A stretch of 64,000 nt of DNA, taken from positions 248,001 through 312,000 of the forward strand of contig NZ_LT222319.1 of NCBI RefSeq assembly GCF_900074915.1, given 5' to 3'. Positions 18,897 to 29,257 of the stretch are shown here, piece by piece; position 1 is the first letter of the stretch; each line of letters opens with the position of its first letter. The stretch comes from Pseudomonas cerasi (lineage in GTDB: Bacteria; Pseudomonadota; Gammaproteobacteria; Pseudomonadales; Pseudomonadaceae). Made by a program: the position numbers and the translations under genes. Under the pieces are notes generated by a model. That model saw only the letters and a program-made list of their open reading frames with translations. It was not told where the DNA came from and searched no databases.

Positions 18897-21122
18897 CTAG
18901 CGCTTGAACAGTCCCTTGAGGGCGTCCTTGAGCTCGGGGCTGACCTTGTCACCGAGTTTGTCGTTCAGCTTGTCCTCGAGCTTCTCGCTGATCCGGTCGC
19001 CCGCCAGTTTCGCAGCGATCTGGCCGACACCTTCCTTGTCCAGACGGCAAGCCTTGGCGCCCAGTTCCAGCGGGCCGCGGCACTGCACCGGCCACTCGAT
19101 GCCGACAAAGCGCGGATTGATCTCGCAGGCCGGGTCCGGCATATCGCTCTTGTCGCCTTCGACGATGATGCCGACGCGGTAATTCATGCCCAGTACGCGC
19201 AGGTCGACGTCGCCGTTACCGTTGACGGCCATGCCCGGTGTACGAACCTTGAGGTCCGGATTGCTGGCCACGCCGTTGCGTACCACCAGATTGCCGTTGA
19301 GCTGCTGGAAAGGGGTGTCCTTGGCGCGCGGTTCGCCGCTAAGCGTCTTGCGGTTGAGGATCGAAATACCCTTGCACAGCTGCTGCTCCAGGTTGGCATT
19401 GACCAGTACGCCGTTATTGAGCGCAAAGCTGGCGGTGCCGTTCAGGCTGTCGATCAGGGCTTTTTCGCTGTTGCCTGTGCCGGTCAGGTTGCTGTCGAGG
19501 TTCAGCAGACCACGCACTGGCGGCGTCTGGCCCTGGCTTTCCAGAATGCGTTCGACCGGTACTTTGGCAATGCGCGTCTGCACCGTGGCCACAGGCGTGT
19601 CCGGACGCGCGTCCAGATTGCCCTTGACCTCGAAGTTGCCGTTGTACAGGTCGCCACTCAGCGTATCGACCTTGATAAGGCCACCGTTGGCCTGGGTCTT
19701 GAACGCTGCGTTGTCGATGGGCAGTTTGTTCAGGGTCAGTTTGCCGAAGCTCAGGTCAGCCTCGACATCCAGCGTACGCAAGCGCTCCAGCGGCAGCAGC
19801 CTGGCAGTGCTCCAGGCGGCCTTGGTCGGTTGTTCGGGCAGCGGTGAATCACCCGCAGCAGCGGCGGCTTCACCGGACTGAACCTCGGATTTGCGCGCGG
19901 CCTTGGCACCTTTGCTTTCTTCGCTCTCAGCCGGACGATAGCGGTCGGCGTCGAAGGTATCGCCCTTGAGCTGGACACGCAGCGCCTGTTTGGCGAAGTC
20001 GTCCACGGCGATGCGACCCGTGAAGGTGCTGTCGTCGACTTTCAGGTTTAGGTTTTCCAGCGCAAGGCTGGTAGGCGTACCCGCCAGGCGCGTGACCATT
20101 TCAACCTTGCTCAGCGCACCCTCGGACATGGCTGGCAACGGCTGACCGATGTTCTCGAAGAACGCGCGCAGATCGAGCTGGGCAATGGACAGGCCGCCGC
20201 TGATCTGTGGCGTTTTGTCCAGATCGCGGGCACGCAGTTCGCCGAGTGCACGCAACTGGTTGGCCGAGACTTTGAGGCTGTTCCATTCAGCGATATTGGC
20301 GGCCAGGTCAACGAGCAACTGGCCCTGCGCCGAAAAGGTCACGGTCTTGCCTTGCAGCGGCTCGCCGGCGACTTCACCGGACAGGCGCATGTCTTCGAAT
20401 TGATAACGCTTGAGCACGCGGTCCATGCGCAGCTCGCCGACCAGCTCGGTCTTGGCGCGCACGACGGGCTGGTTGGTGCTTAGAAAGGCCGTCAGTTTGA
20501 TCGAGATATCGGACGCCTCACGAATCGGCCCGGTACTCAGCTGAATGCTCTCGGCCATGAAGGTCCTGCCTTTTCGGGCATCGCTGTAATCCACGCGGGC
20601 GTTGTTGACGGTCAGGCTGTCGATATCCAGGCGGATCGGCTGGGAAGGGCGATCCGTTTTGGGCGCGTCCGGAGCCGGGGCAGGTGTTGTCTCGCCAGAT
20701 GTTTCAGTGCTTGCCACGGCAGGCTTGCCGATGTCTTCCCAGTTGCCATGACCGTTTTCATCGCGATGCAGGTTCAGGTTCAGGCCTTCGACGCGAATGT
20801 CGCTCATCTGTACCTGGCGACGAAGCAATGGCAGGACGCGTACGGACAGGCCGAGCATCTGCACATCGGCGAACGGCTGATCGGGAGCGTTCAGGGTGGC
20901 GACATGGGCGTCGTGCAACTCCAGGCCGAGCCAGGGAAACAGGCTCCAGCCGATATCGCCGTTGAGCGTCAGCTCGACGTTGGCCTTGTCCCGTGCCAGC
21001 TGGCGAATCTCGTCTTTGTAGTCGTTGGGATCAAACAGGTGGGTCAGGGCGAAGCCGAGAGCCACGATGATCAGCAACAACCCGAGAATAAACAGCCCCA
21101 GGATTTTGCCGAACGCTTTCAT
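18897..21122 (-). CDS. AsmA family envelope protein
   Basis: This 741-residue protein has one N-terminal membrane anchor (about 7-27, ILGLFILGLLLIIVALGFAL). The AsmA signature FDPNDYKDEIRQLARDKANV and NGDIGWSLFPWLGLELHDAH follows, with a long beta-rich body and a C-terminal DUF3971-like region. AsmA proteins belong to the bridge-type lipid transport superfamily and affect outer-membrane composition. A Ser/Ala/Pro linker lies near 140-165. It sits upstream of mutY in the same direction, with 93 bp between. The exact lipid role is unknown. Confidence 0.92.
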   Translation of the reverse strand: MKAFGKILGLFILGLLLIIVALGFALTHLFDPNDYKDEIRQLARDKANVELTLNGDIGWSLFPWLGLELHDAHVATLNAPDQPFADVQMLGLSVRVLPLLRRQVQMSDIRVEGLNLNLHRDENGHGNWEDIGKPAVASTETSGETTPAPAPDAPKTDRPSQPIRLDIDSLTVNNARVDYSDARKGRTFMAESIQLSTGPIREASDISIKLTAFLSTNQPVVRAKTELVGELRMDRVLKRYQFEDMRLSGEVAGEPLQGKTVTFSAQGQLLVDLAANIAEWNSLKVSANQLRALGELRARDLDKTPQISGGLSIAQLDLRAFFENIGQPLPAMSEGALSKVEMVTRLAGTPTSLALENLNLKVDDSTFTGRIAVDDFAKQALRVQLKGDTFDADRYRPAESEESKGAKAARKSEVQSGEAAAAAGDSPLPEQPTKAAWSTARLLPLERLRTLDVEADLSFGKLTLNKLPIDNAAFKTQANGGLIKVDTLSGDLYNGNFEVKGNLDARPDTPVATVQTRIAKVPVERILESQGQTPPVRGLLNLDSNLTGTGNSEKALIDSLNGTASFALNNGVLVNANLEQQLCKGISILNRKTLSGEPRAKDTPFQQLNGNLVVRNGVASNPDLKVRTPGMAVNGNGDVDLRVLGMNYRVGIIVEGDKSDMPDPACEINPRFVGIEWPVQCRGPLELGAKACRLDKEGVGQIAAKLAGDRISEKLEDKLNDKLGDKVSPELKDALKGLFKR

Positions 21123-21619
21123 GGGCGAGTCCTTGTGTCGATGTTCAAAAATAGCCCACGAGTATACCGCTCTGACGAGCCTGTCGGGCTGCGGATACCG
21201 TTATTGCTGTCCGGCCTCCGGCTCAAGACGCTGGCACCGTGCGCCACTACGCCTGAGAGCAGATGAAAAATGTGCCTCGCCTCGTCTCGATATATCTTCC
21301 GAATCTTCGCGCACCGGCCGAACAGCCACACAGGTGCGCGCCCAACTAAGCCCAAAGCAGCTTTTCGATAATGCTTAATTGGTTGCATCTATGGCTCGAT
21401 AGAGCACGTGGATTAACGTGTGAAAATAGATAATAAAAAGCATGTAGCGAGATGCTTATTTGCCATCAGACAGTGATAGTCTCCGTTTTTGCTGGCTAGG
21501 GTGCGTCTTTTTGTCACGTATCCGGATAACCTGCCGATAAAACAGACATGGCCGCTCGGCACTGAGTCTGTGGCGGACCAGCGGACCATCTGCGAGCTTC
21601 ACACATTGGGGTAATTATA
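21123..21619. other. divergent promoter region asmA / OFA transporter
   Basis: This 497-bp non-coding stretch lies between divergent genes and is AT-rich at 21360-21500, where the transporter promoter is expected. No gene or RNA is recognised. Confidence 0.5.
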
Positions 21620-23281
21620 ATGAGCACAAGCACAGCCTTGGGCGGCGCAGCCGTTCAACCTGCGTTCTTGTCCAAAGAGCGCATTATCGCCAAGCCAGGT
21701 TTCAACCGTTGGCTTGTTCCACCTGCAGCACTGGCCATCCATCTTTGTATCGGTATGGCTTACGGCTTCTCGGTATTCTGGTTGCCGCTGTCGAAGGCTA
21801 TCGGTGTTACGGCACCTGTCGCTTGCGCACCGGACATGGGTTTTTTCGCGCAGATGTTCGCGTCGACCTGTGACTGGCAGATCTCCATGCTGGGCTGGAT
21901 CTACACACTGTTTTTCATCTTCCTGGGTTGCTCGGCTGCCATTTGGGGTGGCTGGCTGGAGCACGCAGGTCCACGCAAGGCGGGTGTGGTTTCGGCACTT
22001 TGCTGGTGTGGTGGCTTGCTGATTTCCGCACTGGGCATTTATACGCATCAGATCTGGCTGATGTGGCTGGGCTCGGGCGTGATCGGCGGTATCGGTCTGG
22101 GGTTGGGCTATATCTCCCCGGTGTCGACCCTGATCAAGTGGTTCCCGGACAAGCGCGGCATGGCGACCGGCATGGCGATCATGGGCTTTGGCGGCGGCGC
22201 GATGGTGGGTGCACCGCTGGCTACGGCTCTGATGGGTCACTTCGCTTCGGCTGAAAGCGTGGGCGTATGGCAGAGCTTCGTGGTGATGGCGGTGATTTAC
22301 TTCATCTTCATGATCGGCGGTGCACTGGGCTACCGCGTTCCGCCAACCGGCTGGAAGCCTGAGGGCTGGACCGCTCCGGCTGCCAAGGCCAAGAACTCGA
22401 TGATCACCAACCGTCACGTGCACGTCAGCGTGGCCTGGAAGACACCGCAGTTCCGTCTGGTCTGGCTGGTGCTGTGCCTGAACGTATCGGCCGGTATCGG
22501 CATCCTGGGCATGGCTTCGCCGCTGCTGCAGGAAGTCTTCGCTGGCAAACTGCTGGGCGTCGACCTGACCTTCAGCCAGCTCAATGCCGACCAGCTGAAA
22601 GCCATTGCTGCGATCGCAGCCGGCTTCACGGGTCTGTTGAGTCTGTTCAACATCGGCGGTCGTTTCTTCTGGGCTTCGTGCTCGGACTTCATCGGTCGCA
22701 AGGCAACCTACTTCGTATTCTTCGCACTGGGCTTCCTGCTTTATGCGTCGGTTCCAACCCTGAGCCATATGGGTAGCATCGCGCTGTTCGTGGCAGCGTT
22801 CTGCATCGTGCTGTCGATGTACGGTGGCGGTTTTGCGACAGTTCCGGCTTATCTGGCTGACCTGTTCGGTACGCAGATGGTCGGCGCGATCCACGGTCGT
22901 CTGCTGACTGCCTGGGCTGCGGCCGGTGTGCTCGGCCCGGTATTGGTCAACTACCTGCGTGAGTACCAACTCGCCCACGGTGTTGCACGTGCCGATGCCT
23001 ATGACATCACCTTGTACATCCTCTCGGGTCTGCTGGTGCTGGGCTTTATCTGCAACCTGCTGATTCGTCCGGTTGCCGACAAGTACTTCATGACCGACGC
23101 CGAGCTGGCGGCTGAACAAGCCATCGGTCACGACAAGGGTGCCAACGCCACTACTTCGCTGGAGTGGAAAGCATCCGCAGGCAGCAAGCCGCTGGTCATC
23201 GCCGCCTGGCTGGCCGTAGGCATCCCGCTGGCGTGGGGCGTCTGGATTACCCTGCAAAAAACCGCAGTGCTGTTCCACTAA
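21620..23281 (+). CDS. OFA-family (oxalate/formate antiporter-like) MFS transporter
   Basis: This 553-residue inner-membrane protein has about twelve membrane segments with MFS signatures (GWLEHAGPRKAGVV and, in the second half, GRFFWASCSDFIGRKATYFV). The N-terminal GFNRWLVPPAALAIHLCIGM and the long first periplasmic loop with Cys residues (CAPDMGFFAQMFASTCDW) fit the OxlT/YhjX subgroup, which exchanges small carboxylates. The C-terminal extra membrane segment (about 525-548) is unusual. The substrate cannot be told. It has its own promoter region and a strong terminator downstream. Confidence 0.85.
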   Translation: MSTSTALGGAAVQPAFLSKERIIAKPGFNRWLVPPAALAIHLCIGMAYGFSVFWLPLSKAIGVTAPVACAPDMGFFAQMFASTCDWQISMLGWIYTLFFIFLGCSAAIWGGWLEHAGPRKAGVVSALCWCGGLLISALGIYTHQIWLMWLGSGVIGGIGLGLGYISPVSTLIKWFPDKRGMATGMAIMGFGGGAMVGAPLATALMGHFASAESVGVWQSFVVMAVIYFIFMIGGALGYRVPPTGWKPEGWTAPAAKAKNSMITNRHVHVSVAWKTPQFRLVWLVLCLNVSAGIGILGMASPLLQEVFAGKLLGVDLTFSQLNADQLKAIAAIAAGFTGLLSLFNIGGRFFWASCSDFIGRKATYFVFFALGFLLYASVPTLSHMGSIALFVAAFCIVLSMYGGGFATVPAYLADLFGTQMVGAIHGRLLTAWAAAGVLGPVLVNYLREYQLAHGVARADAYDITLYILSGLLVLGFICNLLIRPVADKYFMTDAELAAEQAIGHDKGANATTSLEWKASAGSKPLVIAAWLAVGIPLAWGVWITLQKTAVLFH

Positions 23282-23299
23282 AAGCCTGCCAGTAATAGA

Positions 23300-23334
23300 A
23301 AAGCGCTTGCACCTCGGTGCAGGCGCTTTTTTTT
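23300..23334 (+). terminator. terminator of the OFA transporter gene
   Basis: AAGCGCTTGCACC and GGTGCAGGCGCTT form a long stem followed by eight T residues. Confidence 0.9.
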
Positions 23335-23497
23335 GCCTGGGTTTTTGGTGCGCTGCGCTTTTGATCATCGCGTCCGGATTTTATTCGTCGCGATAGTCAT
23401 ATTCAGTTGACCCTATGTACTCGATGCACTGCCCGTTCCGGTGCATACGCTGCTACATTAGTCAGCCCTGATTTTATTGCCCGAAGGAGTTGTTTGC

Positions 23498-24697
23498 ATG
23501 CTAGCCCACGTGGAGTCATACGCCGGTGATCCGATCCTTTCGCTGATGGAGACCTTTGGCAAGGACTCGCGTGCGGACAAGGTCAATCTGAGCATCGGTC
23601 TGTATTACGACGCACAGGGCCGCATTCCGCAATTGGCCTGTGTAGCAACGGCGCAACAGCAACTGGCCGAAGGCGAGCAGGCAGCGTCCGTGTACCTGCC
23701 GATGGAAGGCCTGGCGGCGTATCGGCAGGCGGTGCAAACCCTGTTGTTCGGTGCCGATCATCCGCTGGTTCAGGCAGGCCGTGTGGCCACCATTCAAACC
23801 GTGGGCGGCTCGGGGGCACTCAAGATAGGTGCCGATTTCCTCAAGTATGCGTTTCCGGACTCGCAGGTGTGGGTCAGCGACCCGACCTGGGAAAACCATA
23901 ACGCGCTGTTCGGCGGAGCGGGCTTCAAGGTCAACGCGTACCCGTACTTCGATGCCCAGACGGGTGGCGTGAGGTTCGAGGCCATGCTCGACACGGTGCA
24001 GGGGCTGCCGGCGCAGAGCATCCTCCTGCTGCACCCGTGCTGCCATAACCCGACCGGTGCCGATCTGACGGTGGCGCAATGGGACCGCCTGATCGAAGTG
24101 ATCAAGGATCGTCAGCTCATTGCGTTCCTGGATATCGCCTATCAGGGTTTCGGCAAAGGCATGGACGAAGACGCCTATGCCATCCGGGCGATGGCCAACG
24201 CAGGTATCACAACGCTGGTCAGTAACTCGTTCTCGAAAATCTTCTCGCTGTATGGCGAGCGGGTAGGCGGGCTGTCGGTGGTCTGTGAAGACGCGGCCTC
24301 CGCTGCCAACGTATTCGGCCAGCTCAAGGCGACCGTGCGCCGCAACTACTCCAGCCCGCCTGCACATGGCGCGTTTCTGGTGTCGAAAGTGCTCAACACA
24401 CCGCACTTGCGCGAGCAGTGGCTGGGCGAAGTGGAGGCCATGCGCCTGCGTATCATCGACATGCGCACGCGTCTGGTCGAGGTGCTGGCGCAGAAGGTCT
24501 CCGGCCACGATTTCAGCTTTATCCTCAGGCAGAACGGGATGTTCAGCTACACCGGTCTGACCCCGCAGCAAGTCGATGAACTGAAAGATGTTCACGGCAT
24601 TTACATGCTGCGCAGTGGTCGGGTATGCATGGCCGGTTTGAATGAAGGGAATATCGACAAGGTATGTAACGCAATCGCGAGCCTCTTCGCCCGTTAA
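23498..24697 (+). CDS. aromatic amino-acid aminotransferase
   Basis: This 399-residue PLP enzyme of aminotransferase class I begins [20 protein letters not shown]. It has the substrate/PLP motifs [30 protein letters not shown] and the PLP lysine in [16 protein letters not shown]. It matches TyrB/PhhC/AspC types that transfer amino groups between aromatic amino acids or aspartate and 2-oxoglutarate. GAAGGAG precedes the chosen ATG. It lies just upstream of hisB but has a separate promoter-like gap. Aromatic specificity (TyrB rather than AspC) is inferred from general resemblance. Confidence 0.88.
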   Translation: MLAHVESYAGDPILSLMETFGKDSRADKVNLSIGLYYDAQGRIPQLACVATAQQQLAEGEQAASVYLPMEGLAAYRQAVQTLLFGADHPLVQAGRVATIQTVGGSGALKIGADFLKYAFPDSQVWVSDPTWENHNALFGGAGFKVNAYPYFDAQTGGVRFEAMLDTVQGLPAQSILLLHPCCHNPTGADLTVAQWDRLIEVIKDRQLIAFLDIAYQGFGKGMDEDAYAIRAMANAGITTLVSNSFSKIFSLYGERVGGLSVVCEDAASAANVFGQLKATVRRNYSSPPAHGAFLVSKVLNTPHLREQWLGEVEAMRLRIIDMRTRLVEVLAQKVSGHDFSFILRQNGMFSYTGLTPQQVDELKDVHGIYMLRSGRVCMAGLNEGNIDKVCNAIASLFAR

Positions 24698-24790
24698 ATA
24701 CCCTGCTGGTCGTCTGTTTGCTTCATGGCGGGCGCTTCTGGGCCTATAATGCTCGCCTTTTTTTCGCCCAATGATTTTGCGGAGCTGGTG

Positions 24791-25384
24791 ATGGCCGAAC
24801 GTAAGGCGTACGTCGAGCGCAATACTCTGGAAACCCAGATCAAAGCCTCGATCAACCTGGATGGTACCGGAAAGGCCCGATTCGATATCGGCGTGCCTTT
24901 TCTTGAGCACATGCTCGACCAGATCGCCCGGCACGGGCTGATCGATCTGGACATCGAATGCAAGGGTGACCTGGCAATCGACGACCACCACACGGTGGAA
25001 GACGTCGGCATCACCGTGGGCCAGGCGTTCAGCCAGGCGATCGGCGACAAGAAGGGCATTCGTCGTTACGGCCACGCCTACGTGCCGCTCGACGAAGCGC
25101 TGTCGCGCGTGGTCATCGATTTCTCCGGGCGTCCGGGCCTGCAGATGCATGTGCCGTACACCCGCGCCACTGTAGGCGGCTTCGACGTGGACCTGTTTCA
25201 GGAGTTCTTCCAGGGCTTCGTTAACCACGCGAACGTGACGCTGCACATCGACAACCTGCGTGGCACCAACACTCACCACCAGATCGAGACCGTGTTCAAG
25301 GCTTTCGGTCGTGCGCTGCGCATGGCGGTCGAGCTTGATGAGCGTATGGCCGGACAGATGCCATCGACCAAGGGTGTGCTCTGA
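24791..25384 (+). CDS. hisB: imidazoleglycerol-phosphate dehydratase
   Basis: This 197-residue monofunctional HisB converts imidazole-glycerol phosphate to imidazole-acetol phosphate in histidine synthesis. The metal-binding motifs [10 protein letters not shown] and [17 protein letters not shown] are present, as are [13 protein letters not shown] and DFSGRPG. The ATG at 24791 gives the family length; upstream in-frame codons are unlikely. It overlaps hisH by one base and begins the hisB-hisH-DUF2164-hisA-hisF operon. Confidence 0.98.
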
Positions 25385-26022
25385 TGCAGACAGTTGCGGT
25401 CATCGATTACGGCATGGGCAACCTGCACTCTGTCGCCAAGGCGCTGGAGCATGTGGGCGCAGGCCGTGTGCTGATTACCAGTGACGCCAAGGTGATTCGC
25501 GAAGCCGACCGCATCGTTTTTCCGGGTGTGGGCGCGATTCGCGACTGCATGGCCGAGATTCGCCGTCTGGGCTTTGATTCGCTGGTCAGGGAAGTCAGCC
25601 AGGACCGTCCGTTTCTGGGGATCTGCGTCGGTATGCAGGCGTTGCTCGACAGCAGCGAGGAGAACGGCGGTGTGGACTGCATCGGCATGTTTCCCGGCCA
25701 GGTAAAGTTTTTCGGCAAGGACCTGCACGAAGAGGGCGAGCACCTGAAAGTGCCGCACATGGGCTGGAACCAGGTCGCTCAGGCGGTGGATCACCCGCTG
25801 TGGCATGACATTCCTGATCAGGCGCGTTTCTACTTCGTGCACAGTTTCTATATCGATGCCGCCAATCGGCGTCAGGTGGTCGGACGTGGTCACTACGGCC
25901 TCGATTTCGCCGCTGCGCTGGCCGACGGTTCGCGTTTTGCGGTGCAATTCCACCCTGAAAAGAGCCACACCCACGGCCTGCAGTTGCTGCAGAACTTCGC
26001 CGCCTGGGATGGTCGCTGGTAA
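25384..26022 (+). CDS. hisH: imidazole glycerol phosphate synthase glutaminase subunit
   Basis: This 212-residue class I glutamine amidotransferase supplies ammonia to HisF. The nucleophile Cys81 lies in FLGICVGMQ and the His-Glu pair in [23 protein letters not shown] is also typical. It starts one base inside hisB (TGATG) and works with hisF 1.1 kb downstream. Confidence 0.98.
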   Translation: MQTVAVIDYGMGNLHSVAKALEHVGAGRVLITSDAKVIREADRIVFPGVGAIRDCMAEIRRLGFDSLVREVSQDRPFLGICVGMQALLDSSEENGGVDCIGMFPGQVKFFGKDLHEEGEHLKVPHMGWNQVAQAVDHPLWHDIPDQARFYFVHSFYIDAANRRQVVGRGHYGLDFAAALADGSRFAVQFHPEKSHTHGLQLLQNFAAWDGRW

Positions 26023-26026
26023 GCGC

Positions 26027-26287
26027 ATGAGCAAAGCCAAGGGCAAGCCACCGATTCTGACCCTCTCGCCCGAGCACGAGCAACAGGCGATCGACAAGCT
26101 CAAGCGCCTGTTCGCAGAGCGCTTCGAGCTGGACCTGGGCTCGTTCGAAGTGGCTGAAGTCCTCGAGCTGTTCACGCGCGAGATTGCCCCGCACTACTAC
26201 AATCGCGCCATTTTCGATGTTCAGCAGCAGCTCAAGGAGCGCTTCGAGAGCATCGAAAGTGACTTGTGGGCACTCGAAAAAAATTAG
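26027..26287 (+). CDS. DUF2164 domain protein
   Basis: This 86-residue soluble protein begins MSKAKGKPPILTLSPEHEQQ. The segment KRLFAERFELDLGSFEVAEV followed by PHYYNRAIFDVQQQL is the DUF2164 pattern. It starts four bases after hisH and 87 bp before hisA, so it is carried in the histidine operon. No enzymatic motif is seen and no function is established for the family. The position is conserved in pseudomonads as far as I recall. Confidence 0.85.
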   Translation: MSKAKGKPPILTLSPEHEQQAIDKLKRLFAERFELDLGSFEVAEVLELFTREIAPHYYNRAIFDVQQQLKERFESIESDLWALEKN

Positions 26288-26374
26288 CTAGAAAGCAGCT
26301 GCACGCATCAAGCAGCAAGAATGGGTGAGTGCGCATCGTTGCAGCTTGCCGCTCTTTTTGACCAAGGAAAAAGC

Positions 26375-27112
26375 ATGCTGATTATCCCCGCTATCGATCT
26401 CAAGGACGGCGCCTGCGTCCGTCTGCGTCAGGGCCGGATGGAAGATTCCACGGTGTTCTCCGATGACCCGGTGGCCATGGCCGCCAAATGGGTCGAGGGT
26501 GGTTGCCGCCGTCTGCATCTGGTCGATCTGAACGGTGCGTTCGAAGGTCAGCCGGTCAATGGTGATGTGGTCACGGCCATCGCCCGACGCTACCCGAACC
26601 TGCCGATCCAGATCGGTGGTGGCATCCGTTCGCTGGAAACCATCGAGCATTACGTCAAGGCGGGCGTGAGCTACGTCATCATCGGCACCAAGGCCGTCAA
26701 AGAGCCCGAGTTCGTGGCCGAAGCCTGCCGTGCGTTCCCCGGCAAGGTGATTGTCGGTCTGGATGCCAAGGACGGTTTCGTCGCCACCGACGGCTGGGCT
26801 GAAGTCAGCTCGGTGCAGGTCATTGATCTGGCCAAGCGTTTCGAAGCCGATGGCGTGTCGGCCATTGTCTACACCGACATCGCCAAAGACGGCATGATGC
26901 AGGGCTGTAACATCCCGTTCACCGCGGCATTGGCGGCTGCCACGCGGATCCCGGTGATCGCCTCGGGTGGTATCCATAACCTGGGCGACATCCAGGCGCT
27001 GCTGAATGCGAAGGCTCCGGGCATCATCGGCGCGATCACCGGCCGTGCGATTTACGAAGGCACGCTGGATGTGGCCGAAGCTCAGGCGCTCTGCGACCGC
27101 GAACAACGCTGA
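26375..27112 (+). CDS. hisA: ProFAR isomerase
   Basis: This 245-residue TIM-barrel enzyme isomerises ProFAR to PRFAR. The first strand [17 protein letters not shown] carries the catalytic Asp8. [12 protein letters not shown] has the second catalytic Asp, and the phosphate-binding loops are [11 protein letters not shown] and [17 protein letters not shown] precedes the ATG. HisF follows 19 bp downstream. Confidence 0.98.
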
Positions 27113-27131
27113 ACAGCTGGAGATTGACCCT

Positions 27132-27902
27132 GTGGCCCTAGCCAAACGCATCATCCCTTGCCTGGACGTCGACAACGGTCGAGTGGTCAAGGGCGTCAAG
27201 TTCGAGAACATCCGGGACGCAGGCGATCCGGTGGAAATCGCTCGTCGTTACGATGAGCAGGGCGCCGACGAAATCACCTTCCTCGACATCACCGCCAGCG
27301 TCGATGGCCGCGACACTACGCTGCGTACCGTCGAGCGCATGGCCAGTCAGGTGTTCATCCCGCTGACCGTTGGTGGCGGCGTGCGCACCGTGCAGGACAT
27401 CCGCAACCTGCTCAACGCCGGTGCCGACAAGGTCTCGATCAACACGGCCGCGGTGTTCAACCCCGAGTTCGTCGGTGAGGCCGCCGCGCGTTTCGGGTCG
27501 CAGTGCATCGTGGTCGCTATCGACGCCAAGAAGGTCTCCGGTCCGGGCGAAACCCCGCGCTGGGAAATCTTCACCCACGGCGGGCGCAAACCCACCGGGC
27601 TGGACGCGGTACTCTGGGCGAAAAAGATGGAAGACCTGGGCGCTGGCGAGATCCTGCTGACCAGCATGGACCAGGACGGCATGAAAAACGGCTTCGACCT
27701 GGGCGTCACGCGCGCCATCAGCGATGCGCTGGGTATTCCGGTGATTGCTTCGGGTGGCGTCGGCAACCTCGAGCACCTGGCTGCTGGTGTCATCGAGGGC
27801 CACGCCAGCGCTGTGCTGGCGGCGAGTATCTTCCACTTTGGCGAATACACGGTCCCTGAAGCCAAGGCCTACATGGCCAGCCGCGGGATTGTCGTGCGCT
27901 GA
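27132..27902 (+). CDS. hisF: imidazole glycerol phosphate synthase cyclase subunit
   Basis: This 256-residue TIM-barrel cyclase forms the imidazole ring with ammonia from HisH. It begins [20 protein letters not shown] and has the catalytic Asp in IPCLDV and AIDAKKV, and loops TVGGGVRT and ASGGVGN. The start is GTG at 27132-27134; the length matches the family exactly, so the longer ATG frame from within hisA is rejected. A long hairpin follows. Confidence 0.98.
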   Translation: MALAKRIIPCLDVDNGRVVKGVKFENIRDAGDPVEIARRYDEQGADEITFLDITASVDGRDTTLRTVERMASQVFIPLTVGGGVRTVQDIRNLLNAGADKVSINTAAVFNPEFVGEAAARFGSQCIVVAIDAKKVSGPGETPRWEIFTHGGRKPTGLDAVLWAKKMEDLGAGEILLTSMDQDGMKNGFDLGVTRAISDALGIPVIASGGVGNLEHLAAGVIEGHASAVLAASIFHFGEYTVPEAKAYMASRGIVVR

Positions 27903-27914
27903 GTCACGGCGCAT

Positions 27915-27975
27915 GAAAGCGGGCGCCGCTTGTTTCAGGCCAAGGGTTTGAAACAGCCGGCGCTCGCTTTGTTTC
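27915..27975 (+). terminator. long hairpin at the end of the histidine operon
   Basis: AAAGCGGGCGCCG with CGGCGCTCGCTTT, and inside it TGTTTCA with TTGAAACA, form an extended stem ending in TTTGTTTC. It starts 13 bp after hisF. Confidence 0.7.
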
Positions 27976-28087
27976 AGCCCTGTGGCATTCGAATATTGCC
28001 TGTACGCGACATCGCCGGACAGCGCGCTAGACAGTGCGCCGGGTTCACGGCACTCTGCATGCGTCGTTCACGATCGAGTGCCGGAAC

Positions 28088-28843
28088 ATGTTCAAACGCC
28101 TATTGCTTGCACTGATCGGGATCGGTGTCTTGTCGAGTGAAGGTGTCCGGGCCAGCGAGTCGACGCCTTATTCCATGGTGTTGCTGACCGAGAACTTTCC
28201 GCCGTTCAACATGGCGGTCGACGGCAAGAATTTCGCCCAGGAAAACAACATTGACGGTATCGCCGCCGAAGTGGTGCGCGAGATGTTCAAGCGCGCCAAT
28301 ATCGGCTACAGCATGACGCTGCGCTTTCCGTGGGACCGAGTCTACAAACTGGCCCTGGAAAAGCCCGGTTACGGCGTGTTTTCCACCACCCGCCTGCCCG
28401 AACGTGAAAACCTCTTCAAATGGGTCGGCCCGGTAGGTTCCTACGACTGGATCATGTTGGCGCGCGGCGACAGCCCGATCACCTTGACGTCGCTGGAGCA
28501 GGCCAGGGATTACCGCATCGGGGCCTACAAGGGCGATGCCATTGGCGAGCGCCTTAGAACCATGGGCTTGAACCCGATCCTGATGTTGCGTGACCGCGAC
28601 AACGTGAAAAAACTCGCCAACGGCCAGATCGACCTGTGGGCGGTAGGCGATCCGGTTGGCCGCTATCTGGCGAAGCTGGAAGGCGTCACCGGCTTCAAGA
28701 CAGCGCTGCGGTTCAACAGCGCCGAACTTTACCTGGCGGTCAACAAGAGCACGCCTGACGAGGTCGTCAGACGCCTGCAAAAGGCCCTCGATCAGATGCG
28801 CGCTGAAGGCTGGGTCGAGGCCGTCAAGGCGCGCTATCAGTAA
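28088..28843 (+). CDS. family 3 solute-binding periplasmic protein
   Basis: This 251-residue protein has a signal peptide (MFKRLLLALIGIGVLSSEGV, cleaved after VRA). The body is SBP_bac_3-like: MVLLTENFPPFNM, GIAAEVVREMFKRANIG, and GYGVFSTTRLPERENLFKWV. No transporter permease is adjacent, so it may be a stand-alone receptor or a substrate-binding-like sensor, as is common in Pseudomonas. The ATG at 28088 has GGAAC upstream. The ligand is unknown. Confidence 0.82.
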   Translation: MFKRLLLALIGIGVLSSEGVRASESTPYSMVLLTENFPPFNMAVDGKNFAQENNIDGIAAEVVREMFKRANIGYSMTLRFPWDRVYKLALEKPGYGVFSTTRLPERENLFKWVGPVGSYDWIMLARGDSPITLTSLEQARDYRIGAYKGDAIGERLRTMGLNPILMLRDRDNVKKLANGQIDLWAVGDPVGRYLAKLEGVTGFKTALRFNSAELYLAVNKSTPDEVVRRLQKALDQMRAEGWVEAVKARYQ

Positions 28844-28847
28844 CCGC

Positions 28848-29108
28848 TCAGCCCGCTGCGGGCGCGTCAGGCGGGCTGTCGACGCTTCGGCTATCGATCA
28901 GCGTTTCCGTGCAGTTTGACCCTGACCTGCTGTTGATATGGCCGACGCCGTTCCAGTGGTCGTGCGGGCCGTCGGCGTTGAGCAGGGCTATCGAAGGTGC
29001 GAGAGCCATCAGCTCTTCGCCCGGGTCTGCAGGTGTGGCGTGGATGGAAAAAGGCGCCAGTGCTGCAACGCAGCACGCTCCCGTCATCATGGTCGGTTTC
29101 ATCATCAA
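28848..29108 (-). pseudogene. truncated trypsin-like protease remnant
   Basis: The frame encodes 86 residues starting with a signal peptide (MMMKPTMMTGACCVAALAPF, cleaved near HATPA). The segment WNGVGHINSRSGSNCTETLI resembles the start of S1 (trypsin-like) peptidases just before the catalytic GHC motif. The frame stops 22 residues later, before any catalytic residue, abutting the convergent binding-protein gene by 4 bp. CAGGG precedes the ATG, so the original start seems intact. It is probably a 3'-truncated secreted protease; the family call is by pattern only. Confidence 0.5.
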
Positions 29109-29257
29109 TCCCTGATAAATGTGTCTTGGCCTCCTTCATTGAGGCACCTTCCTTTAAGTCGGAATTGACACGTTCATCAAGGCTGAGACGCTGGTGGACA
29201 CGGAAAGCAGATTTGCCGGACCTGGCGTATGGAAAGTGCTGACGTTAAGAGGTGCGA

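Noticed and set aside
21599..23368. 589-residue minus-strand frame
   Set aside because: Shadow of the OFA transporter gene; Gln/His/Arg-rich with no domain.
23516..25279. 587-residue minus-strand frame
   Set aside because: Shadow spanning two real genes (aminotransferase and hisB).
26288..26374. Possible hairpin RNA between DUF2164 gene and hisA
   Set aside because: Pairings are short and imperfect; no T-run; more likely spacer.
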